Source of the DNA: Phycisphaerae bacterium
Lineage (GTDB): Bacteria > Planctomycetota > Phycisphaerae > Sedimentisphaerales > Anaerobacaceae
Reading direction: 5' to 3'
DNA: 64,000 nucleotides
Assembly: GCA_028714855.1 (NCBI GenBank)
Contig: JAQTLP010000001.1
Coordinates: forward strand, 312,572-376,571
The notes below the pieces were generated by a model. The model did not search any database. It saw nothing but the letters and a program-made list of their open reading frames with translations, and was not told the DNA's origin. Below are positions 37,565-44,973 of this stretch, piece after piece. A program made the translations under genes and the position numbers. Within the stretch, counting starts at the first letter, position 1; each line of letters begins with the position of its first letter.

Positions 37565-38902
37565 ATGTTCCGGAAACGTTTTCTGCTATGTGTTTTTGTC
37601 GCGGTCTTAACGCAGTGGGTATCCATAGCCATAGCTGCCAGTCTGAATGTGGCGTTGTATCCCTATGTACCGCGCATTAAACAGTTCAGAACTGTTATAG
37701 AAGATGCTTGGAAGCAGGTTGAGCCCGATGTGCCAATCGTCTGGGTCGACGGTTGGGATGGCGGCTATAACAATAACCCGCAGGACAGTTACGACCTGTT
37801 TGTTTTCGATGCTACCTACCTTACCTATTTCAAAAATCAGGGCTGGCTTATGGGCCTGAATCAGGCTCAGGTTGACAATTTTGCCGATTTTCTGCCCTTT
37901 GCTAGGAACGGTGTACTTAAGGAGGATAAAGTCTGGGCCATTCCGCAGTTAGGCTGCACAGAGTACCTGATCTACAGAGGAAGCGACCAGTCTTTAACCA
38001 GCTCCGTTACTATGACCGAAGTCATTGCTGCCCTTACAAGATGTACCTACCACGCGGATACACCGCCGCCGACAGTTGGGTTGATGATTGACCTTTCCGG
38101 CGGTACGACAAATGCCATCAGTTATGTGAAGAGTCTGGAGGTGATAAACAATACCTTTCCGGTGCCACTGCCGGCCGGCACGGGTGATGTTAATATGACC
38201 GCTATGCGTAACCTGCGCACCATCTTGGCGACAGCCAGTCTGCGTAACGCCTGGTTCTCCGGCGGCGATGACTATCAGCGTGGACTTTGGTACGGCCAGA
38301 ATCACGGCCGTGCCTATGTAGGTTTTTCCGAATCTTTGACGCGAATCCCTTCAGGGCAATTGCCCGCCCTGGCGATGAAGGTTATGCCCTGGGCCGACAA
38401 CATAGCAGGTTTGCAGCACCCTCTCTTTTACTGCGATGCCATTGCTGTGAATCCGAAGACCTCACAGCGAGGAACCACTGACCTTGCCGTCAAGCTGGCA
38501 AATCTTATGGCCTCTGCCCCGGTCATTGTAAATTGCTTCAAGGCCCAGGGATCCGATGGGCCCCAGTATCTCACCCCGGTTCGCGCCACCGCTATGATGC
38601 AGCTTGCCTCTATGTATCCTATGTATGTCTCCATAAAGGCCGCCGTGGAAGCTGCAGGAGAACCAATCCTGCTTGATTTGGGCCCGAATGCAAAAACTTG
38701 GCTTGCCAGCATGAAAGACCCCATTAAGCACATGGTTATCGACGAACTGCAATGCTACTGTGACAAAACGGCTGGCCCTCCTATGGATAATGCAAAGGCC
38801 CAGACCGTTTGCCCGGGAGTGTGCGGCAGTGATAATTGGAATGGTCAGTGGACTAACATAGGCGACCATTCTGTTTGCGGTTGTTTCTGCGGACTTCATT
38901 GA
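37565..38902 (+). CDS. Secreted thiaminase I with C-terminal MVL-like mannan-binding domain
   Basis: 445 residues with a signal peptide (LLCVFVAVLTQWVSIAIAA, cleaved near residue 25). The body has the periplasmic-binding-protein fold of thiaminase I, which displaces the thiazolium of thiamine with an external nucleophile. The catalytic cysteine is Cys131 in AIPQLGCTEYLIYRG, matching the known QILCTNLLFYR motif. The general base corresponds to Glu256 in YVGFSESLTR. LMIDLSGGTTNAISYV and PLFYCDAIAVN are further family segments. The last about 43 residues (AGPPMDNAKAQTVCPGVC and WNGQWTNIGDHSVCGC) match the MVL mannan-binding lectin repeat in its cysteine-rich bacterial form. This fusion suggests an enzyme held on mannan or another glycan outside the cell. 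Confidence 0.85.
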   Translation: MFRKRFLLCVFVAVLTQWVSIAIAASLNVALYPYVPRIKQFRTVIEDAWKQVEPDVPIVWVDGWDGGYNNNPQDSYDLFVFDATYLTYFKNQGWLMGLNQAQVDNFADFLPFARNGVLKEDKVWAIPQLGCTEYLIYRGSDQSLTSSVTMTEVIAALTRCTYHADTPPPTVGLMIDLSGGTTNAISYVKSLEVINNTFPVPLPAGTGDVNMTAMRNLRTILATASLRNAWFSGGDDYQRGLWYGQNHGRAYVGFSESLTRIPSGQLPALAMKVMPWADNIAGLQHPLFYCDAIAVNPKTSQRGTTDLAVKLANLMASAPVIVNCFKAQGSDGPQYLTPVRATAMMQLASMYPMYVSIKAAVEAAGEPILLDLGPNAKTWLASMKDPIKHMVIDELQCYCDKTAGPPMDNAKAQTVCPGVCGSDNWNGQWTNIGDHSVCGCFCGLH

Positions 38903-38940
38903 CCTTTTACGAATAACGCAGTATTAAAGATTGAACATAA

Positions 38941-38974
38941 TACCAGCAGCGCGGATATATCCGCGCTGCTGGTA
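38941..38974. terminator. Perfect 15-bp hairpin between convergent genes
   Basis: Bases 38941-38955 pair with 38960-38974 around a TATA loop. It lies between the stops of the thiaminase gene (38902) and the TPR glycosyltransferase gene (39035). No T run follows, so it is a probable but not certain bidirectional terminator. Confidence 0.6.
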
Positions 38975-39034
38975 AATGTGCATAATAGAATTATCCTATT
39001 TATGGAAAAGAAACAAATAATCAGATTTCAGCGG

Positions 39035-40828
39035 CTATTTTTTATTTCTTCCAGCAGCTTCAATATCGGCCTGCTTCTTCAGGGCTATTCCCAGATTGTT
39101 AATCGCCGCCGGATTGTCAGGTTTAAGCCTAAGTGACTCATTGTAGTTTCGAATCGCAGGCTCATATTTGCCAATTAGCAGATATGCCAGCGCCAAGTCG
39201 TTGTATGCATCAGGCCAGTTAGGTTTCAGACGCAGAGCAGCTTCGAATAGCGGGACAGACTTTTCATACTCACCCTTTCGGGCGTAGCTTACTCCCAGAA
39301 GATATTGTACATCGGGATAGTCAGGTACAGTCCTCACCATCTCGGTAAACCAGGTGATTGCTTCGTTAAATTTCCCTTGTTCGAGAAGAACTTTTCCCTT
39401 GTGGCTGAGGGCCTTTAAGTACTCCGGATTAATTTGCAGCGACTTGTCAAACTGCTTGGCTGCTTCGTCGAGTTGGCCTGCGTTAAGCAGTTCCACTCCA
39501 TAGTTGTCGTGCATTATGAAATTCTTTTCTGTCACCGCAAGGGTATGACCGAATAGCGTGCTGCTGTTCTGCCAGTAGCTTACTTGTTTGTGGGTACATA
39601 TCATTAATATAGCAAGCACTATCCCCGCTGCTGTTCCCATCGCGAGTTTCTGATATCGCCTTTTGGCCAAAAGTTCACCTGCGCCCCACGCAGCCATAAT
39701 AAAAATCCCTATCGACGGTAAATATGTATAACGGTCAGCCATTGCCTGTGCCCCCACTTGGACCAGCCCGATTACCGGCACTAAAGTTCCGAGATACCAC
39801 AGCCATCCCGTTGCCAGATATCGTTGCCGTCGGGCAAGATAAATTACTCCTGCTGTTATAGCTGCCAGTAACACAAAACAAACTATCGGCTCCCACTTCG
39901 GCAGGCTGTCGGTCGGATGGGGATACAAAACCGCCAATCGCTTCGGATAAACCGTCTTAACCATATAGCTGACATAAGAAACAAGGGCGTTTGATATGCG
40001 GACATTTAAAGGGGCGGTCGTTATGCGAATGCTCGCGGGGACTGCTGCCGATATTTCTGTCGGCTTTCCCTTTTGTTGAACAGCGAAGGTAATTACGCTC
40101 AGAATCACTGCAAGAGCAAACAGAGGAATCTTTTCTTTGATTAGACTCCCGAGAGATGCCTTTTGGTAGCCGGCTTTTGCTGACTTGGATTTTGGCGAAA
40201 TTCCCCCCTTGCTTTGGAACCTGTCCAGCGGCCACCAGTCAAGCAGAAGCAGTACAAAAGGCAGAGTCGCTGTCATTGGTTTCGACATTAGACCCAGACA
40301 AAGAAATAGAACTGCCAATAAATACTTTTTTATATCCGGTCGTTTTGCGTATCGCACGTAAGCGGCTATAGTCAGCATCCAGAAAAACCCGCTCAACACG
40401 TCCTTGCGTTCAGCTATCCATGCGACGGATTCAACATGCAGCGGATGCAAAGCGAAAACCGCTGCTACAAATGCGCTTTGCCAAATTCCCCCTGTCATCT
40501 TTTTCAAAATCCAGAATAACAGCAAGGTATTTGCTATATGAAAGAACAGATTGACTATGTGATGCCCCGCTGGCTTCAGCCCGAAAACCTGACAGTCCAG
40601 CATATGACTCAGCCACGTTAATGGGTGCCAGTTATTGCAGTAGCCGGTGGTAAATGCCCAGATAATTGAATTGCCACTTATGCCCTTATTAACATTTGGG
40701 TTCTCGGTAACATATAAATCATCATCATAGTTGACAAACCCGTTTAGGCGCACCTGCTCATACGCAATAAGCGTCGATGCAGCGAGTGCTAAGCTTATAA
40801 AAAACAAAACCTTTTTTTGCTTAATCAT
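39035..40828 (-). CDS. Polytopic GT-C-like protein with C-terminal TPR repeats (TMTC type)
   Basis: 597 residues. The first 400 residues are about 10 membrane helices, with the acidic motif VNYDDDLYVTENPNV in the first loop, HPLTWLSHMLDCQVFGL, and VFALHPLHVESVAWIAERKD, all matching TMTC-type O-mannosyltransferase-like proteins. From about residue 430, three to four TPR motifs (AAKQFDKSLQINPEYLKAL and EKSVPLFEAALRLKPNWPDAYN) follow. These proteins glycosylate exported proteins or polymers in eukaryotes; the bacterial substrates are unknown. It is the second of a tandem pair, 8 bases after 40837-43074. Confidence 0.85.
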   Translation of the reverse strand: MIKQKKVLFFISLALAASTLIAYEQVRLNGFVNYDDDLYVTENPNVNKGISGNSIIWAFTTGYCNNWHPLTWLSHMLDCQVFGLKPAGHHIVNLFFHIANTLLLFWILKKMTGGIWQSAFVAAVFALHPLHVESVAWIAERKDVLSGFFWMLTIAAYVRYAKRPDIKKYLLAVLFLCLGLMSKPMTATLPFVLLLLDWWPLDRFQSKGGISPKSKSAKAGYQKASLGSLIKEKIPLFALAVILSVITFAVQQKGKPTEISAAVPASIRITTAPLNVRISNALVSYVSYMVKTVYPKRLAVLYPHPTDSLPKWEPIVCFVLLAAITAGVIYLARRQRYLATGWLWYLGTLVPVIGLVQVGAQAMADRYTYLPSIGIFIMAAWGAGELLAKRRYQKLAMGTAAGIVLAILMICTHKQVSYWQNSSTLFGHTLAVTEKNFIMHDNYGVELLNAGQLDEAAKQFDKSLQINPEYLKALSHKGKVLLEQGKFNEAITWFTEMVRTVPDYPDVQYLLGVSYARKGEYEKSVPLFEAALRLKPNWPDAYNDLALAYLLIGKYEPAIRNYNESLRLKPDNPAAINNLGIALKKQADIEAAGRNKK

Positions 40829-40836
40829 TTTACCCT

Positions 40837-43074
40837 TTATTTTTGCTGATACGGCTGGCCTGCTTTATAAAGCTCCAGCCGCTTTTGAATCTCATCTGCC
40901 AGCTCTTTTTTACCGCCGGCCTCGGCCGACTTGACCGCTTTCTCTGCGGTTTCTGCTGCCTCGTTGAATTTCCCCGCCGAAGCATAAGCAGCGGCTAACG
41001 TGTCCAGCAATTCGGCTTGCTCATATTTGGTAAGCTCGCAGGCATGTTGAGCAAGTTTTATAGCTTCAGCCGAATTCGCGATGCTCGTATCTTTCGTGGT
41101 TGCCAAAAACCAGCCGAGATTATTAAGCGCATCAATATTGTCTGGTTCTAATTGCAGTATCTTGTAGTAGTGCCCGATGGCCGGCAAAACTTGGCCCGCT
41201 TCGAGCAGAATACGGGCAAGACTGACTCGTGCCTCAACGTAGTTGGGGTCTAACCTTAGCGCCTCGGCGAATTGCTCAGCCGCCTGCTTGCGTTTGCCTT
41301 GCCGGATATAAACACCGCCGAGCTCATAGTGTGCCTCGGCCCACCCCGGTCGTATCCGCAAAGCTTCCTTAAGATGATTAACAGCGTCATCGTATTTTCC
41401 CTGCTCGGCCATCGCCACGCCCAGATTGTAATGAGGGTTGGCGAAATCAGGCTGCAGTTGCAGCGCCCTTTCCCATTGTTTTATTGCTTCATCGATTTTG
41501 CCCTGCTTTTTCAGGGCCGAGCCGAGATTATTTATGGCCTTGACATAATCCGGCTGTAGTCTCAATGCCTCCTTGTAGTGTCCGATGGCCATGTCAAGAT
41601 TGCCTTTTTCAGCATAAGCCAAACCTAAATCGCTGTGCACCTTGTATACTTTATCGCTGGTTTTAAGTGACTCTGTAAAACACACAATAGCTTCGTCAAT
41701 CTTTCCCAGATTGAGAAACGCTAAGCCGAGATTATAGCGCGCTTCAAAGTCTTCCGGCCTCAGCTTCAGTGCTTCTTTAAGGTGTGTGATAGATTCCTCA
41801 AACTGCCCCTTTTCGAGCAGCGCGTTCCCGTAGTTAGTTTGCATAACCTGATTATCTTCCGTCACCTCAAGCGCGCGTCCGAATAGAGTTAGACTGTTTT
41901 GCCAGTAGTGCATCTGCGTTCGGGTACAAATCAGCATCGCAACGAGTATTACGCTTGCTGTTATTCCGAGCACTGCATTTCGATATCGCCATTTTGCGGT
42001 AAGCTCGGCTGCTCCCCAGCTCACCATAATAAAGATTCCAATCAGTGGCAGGTAAGTATAGCGGTCGGCCATCGCTTGTAAGCCGACCTGGACCAGGCCG
42101 ACGACAGGTACTAAAGTTCCGAGATACCATAGCCAGCCGACCGCGAGATAACGTCGTCGCCTGCCCATATAAATCACAATCGTCGATATGACCGTTAACA
42201 TCACGGCAGAAACTATCGGTTGCCAAATCTGTAGTTTAAGCGGATGGGGATAAAAAACCGCCAGCCCGCTTGGGTAAATCATCTTGCCTATGTAGTTGAT
42301 ATAAGAAACAAGGGCGTTGGTTGTGCGGATAGTTACAGGTAATAAATCTGCCCCGGCCATAGCTCCTGTCCGTTGTTGAACAATGTATGTAACTAAACTT
42401 GATACTGCCGCGAGTGCAAACAATGGTATTTTTTCCGCAATCAAACGGCCCCACTTGCCCCGGCCTAAAGGCCACCAGTCCAGCAGAAGCAGAACAAATG
42501 GTAATGTCACCACCATTGGCTTGGATAATAGTCCCAGACTAAATGCCAGAACTACCGGCAGGTATCTTTTTATGCTGGGCTGTTCCGCATACCGCACGTA
42601 AGCTATCATAGTGAGCATCCAGAAAAAACTGCTCAATACGTCTTTGCGTTCAGCCGCCCACGCGACAGATTCAACGTGCAGCGGATGCAAAGCAAAAACC
42701 GCGGCCACGAAGGCGCTTTGCCAAATCGCCCCCGTCATCCTTTTTAAAACCCAGAACAGCAGCAAAGTATTCGCGATGTGAAAAAGTAGATTAATTATGT
42801 GATGCCCTGTGGGATTCAGCCCGAAAAGCCGGCAGTCCAGCATATGGCTAAGCCACGTCAGCGGGTGCCAGTTGTAAGCGTAAGGTGTGGTAAATGCCCA
42901 GCGGATTGACTCACTGGTTATTCCCCCGGTAACATTCGGGTTTTCAGTAACGTATGAATAGTCGTCATAGCCGACGAAGTCATTGTATCGAACTTGCTCA
43001 TAAGCTATAACGGTGGTCAGGACTAATACCACGCAAATTAGAATGGCATAAAGTTTGTTGCGCTCTTGCTTCAT
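40837..43074 (-). CDS. Polytopic GT-C-like protein with TPR array, paralogue
   Basis: 745 residues. The membrane half has the same motifs as its neighbour (VGYDDYSYVTENPNV, HPLTWLSHMLDCRLFGL, FALHPLHVESVAWAAERKD), and the C-terminal 330 residues hold about eight TPR repeats (for example EAIVCFTESLKTSDKVYKV and DAVNHLKEALRIRPGWAEAH). The longer TPR array distinguishes it from 39035-40828. The membrane part is too similar to be independent, so the pair is a tandem duplication. It follows the nucleotide-sugar dehydrogenase gene by 24 bases, suggesting a shared operon and a glycan role. Confidence 0.85.
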   Translation of the reverse strand: MKQERNKLYAILICVVLVLTTVIAYEQVRYNDFVGYDDYSYVTENPNVTGGITSESIRWAFTTPYAYNWHPLTWLSHMLDCRLFGLNPTGHHIINLLFHIANTLLLFWVLKRMTGAIWQSAFVAAVFALHPLHVESVAWAAERKDVLSSFFWMLTMIAYVRYAEQPSIKRYLPVVLAFSLGLLSKPMVVTLPFVLLLLDWWPLGRGKWGRLIAEKIPLFALAAVSSLVTYIVQQRTGAMAGADLLPVTIRTTNALVSYINYIGKMIYPSGLAVFYPHPLKLQIWQPIVSAVMLTVISTIVIYMGRRRRYLAVGWLWYLGTLVPVVGLVQVGLQAMADRYTYLPLIGIFIMVSWGAAELTAKWRYRNAVLGITASVILVAMLICTRTQMHYWQNSLTLFGRALEVTEDNQVMQTNYGNALLEKGQFEESITHLKEALKLRPEDFEARYNLGLAFLNLGKIDEAIVCFTESLKTSDKVYKVHSDLGLAYAEKGNLDMAIGHYKEALRLQPDYVKAINNLGSALKKQGKIDEAIKQWERALQLQPDFANPHYNLGVAMAEQGKYDDAVNHLKEALRIRPGWAEAHYELGGVYIRQGKRKQAAEQFAEALRLDPNYVEARVSLARILLEAGQVLPAIGHYYKILQLEPDNIDALNNLGWFLATTKDTSIANSAEAIKLAQHACELTKYEQAELLDTLAAAYASAGKFNEAAETAEKAVKSAEAGGKKELADEIQKRLELYKAGQPYQQK

Positions 43075-43098
43075 CGGCAGAGGATTTGTTTTTTTTGT

Positions 43099-44742
43099 TT
43101 AGCCCACTGCTTTTCTTCTCACTTCTTTTTTGATTCGCTGGATATGTCCCCGGCCTAAGGCTTTTACTTCGCAGCCGAGTTCAAAATACCGCCGGATTTT
43201 CTCGTCGTCCAGTATGCCGAAACAGTCAATCACCGCTAAAGGTGCGCCTGCCCATTTAACTATCTTCTCCGGGTCGAGCTGCAAATATGGCTCGTGCCCG
43301 ACAGCAAGTATAATTGCTTGGGCGCCCTTAAGCGCAGATGCAAGGTCGTGCTGAACGCGGATATTAACCAGCTCGTCCTGATTGCGGAAGAATCTTGCCA
43401 GCGAGTGTCCTGCTGACGGATATGTCTCCTGACTTTCCAGCTCATACCAGTGTTCGAGATATGGGTCGTGCACTCGCATCTCTGCTCCCATCTCGGTCAG
43501 CTTACGAACGATTATTTCCGACCCGCTGTAGCGGGTGTCGGCAACGTCCTGCCGGTAGCTGGCCCCGCACAAAAGTATGCGCGCTCCCGCTACCTGCCGG
43601 CCTATATTCCGAAGCGCGTCTCTCGCCAATGTCGCTGCGCGAAGGCCGCGGGTGTCGTTGATATCGATTGCCATCGGTGTTATCTTGAATATATCGTCAT
43701 TGAAGCCGAGTATGTGTTTGTATGCCCAGTATCCTAAGCCGCCGTCTTTCGGCAGGCAGTACCCCCCGACGCCGGGCCCCGGAAATATCATGTTGCTGTG
43801 TGTTGGCCGGACCTTAATTGCATTTATGACCTTAATCAGGTCAACGCCGTTGCGCTCGGCAAACAAACTCCACTCGTCGAGAAATGCCAGTGTCGTCGCA
43901 CGATAGGAATTTTCGACAATCTTTGTGGTCTCTGATTCGATCGGCCGGTCCATAACTGTCAGCGGAAATTTCTCTGTGTTGAGTACTTCCCGCAGAAATT
44001 TTTCGACGCGTTTTCTCGCTTCCGCGTTGCAGCCGGAACAAACCCGCCAGAAATCCCGTATCGATGAAACGTAATTCCTGCCCGGCATCACCCTCTCGAA
44101 GCTGTGCGCCAGAAGCGGCTCCGACTTTATGCCGCGCGCCGCAAATGCCTTCTTCATAATCGGCCAGGCCACGAACTCCGTCGTCCCGGGCGCAACAGTC
44201 GTCTCAATCAGTGTCAGGCATTTTGCCGACACCTTTTCGCTGATGGTTTTTATTGTCGCCTCCAGCGCGGCCATTTCCGTCCTGCCGGTCCGCATGTTGC
44301 CGAGGTCGTTCTTTGTATAATCGCACTGAACGTCCACCACCACGCAGTCCGCAAGTGTCAGGCAGTCGTCGTTGTAGGTGGCTACGAGCGTCTTCTTCTC
44401 CAGCACGCAGCGCTTTATCATCGGCTCGACCTCAGGGTCTTCCGCTTTCACAGGTGACAGCCCTTTGTTAAGCATCGGAATCTTCCAGTAGCTTCGTGGA
44501 CTGGGACGCTGACAGCCGATGACAAACTTAGAGGCCTTGCCGCTTTTCTTATCGACGGTATCGGCGACAATTGCCGCCATCACCGCGCCGACAAAACCGA
44601 CGCCCATCACTACGACGACTTCTTTGCCTTCGTCGCGCGCCGCCTTTGCCATGGACTCTATGCGTTTAAACTCTTTGACGTATTCGCCCTTTTCAGGCAG
44701 GGCAAACTTTTTACCTTCCGGACTTACTGAATGGTCGCTCAT
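43099..44742 (-). CDS. UDP-sugar 6-dehydrogenase, long form (WbpA/WecC-like)
   Basis: 547 residues, about 110 longer than usual. The NAD-binding motif VVVVMGVGFVGAVMAA is at about residue 42. The catalytic cysteine is in FPGPGVGGYCLPKDGGLGYWA near residue 320, the UDP-glucose/GDP-mannose dehydrogenase signature. TLIETTVAPGTTE, ENSYRATTLAFLDEW and LLCGASYRQDVADTRYSGSEII complete the family. The fold favours the WbpA/WecC branch that oxidises UDP-HexNAc to the uronate, so it is a candidate supplier of UDP-GlcNAcA for the WbpB-WbpE pathway at 7492-10300. The extra residues are mainly at the N-terminus (about 35) and in loops. Confidence 0.85.
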   Translation of the reverse strand: MSDHSVSPEGKKFALPEKGEYVKEFKRIESMAKAARDEGKEVVVVMGVGFVGAVMAAIVADTVDKKSGKASKFVIGCQRPSPRSYWKIPMLNKGLSPVKAEDPEVEPMIKRCVLEKKTLVATYNDDCLTLADCVVVDVQCDYTKNDLGNMRTGRTEMAALEATIKTISEKVSAKCLTLIETTVAPGTTEFVAWPIMKKAFAARGIKSEPLLAHSFERVMPGRNYVSSIRDFWRVCSGCNAEARKRVEKFLREVLNTEKFPLTVMDRPIESETTKIVENSYRATTLAFLDEWSLFAERNGVDLIKVINAIKVRPTHSNMIFPGPGVGGYCLPKDGGLGYWAYKHILGFNDDIFKITPMAIDINDTRGLRAATLARDALRNIGRQVAGARILLCGASYRQDVADTRYSGSEIIVRKLTEMGAEMRVHDPYLEHWYELESQETYPSAGHSLARFFRNQDELVNIRVQHDLASALKGAQAIILAVGHEPYLQLDPEKIVKWAGAPLAVIDCFGILDDEKIRRYFELGCEVKALGRGHIQRIKKEVRRKAVG

Positions 44743-44915
44743 TGTTTAAACACCTCAAACTTATACTAAATCTTCTGCTCAAATTGGGCTTTATTAGCCC
44801 TCAAAAACGAATAGGACTTTATACTCTATTGACCGGAAAATTTCAATATAATTAAGTGCGTCCCCCGTCATTTAATCCTAATACCCCCATCCTGTTTGAT
44901 TCCCCTTCTTTTTTC

Positions 44916-44942
44916 TTGACATTTCCGCCTAAAGCATATAAC
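44916..44942 (+). promoter_or_regulatory. Probable promoter for the LamG/beta-helix gene
   Basis: TTGACA (44916-44921) and TATAAC (44937-44942) are separated by 15 bases, slightly short of optimal. It lies 31 bases before the ATG at 44974, which has AGGAGG 8 bases upstream. Confidence 0.45.
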
Positions 44943-44973
44943 CTGTTCCGTATATATTTAGGAGGTCGCAAAA

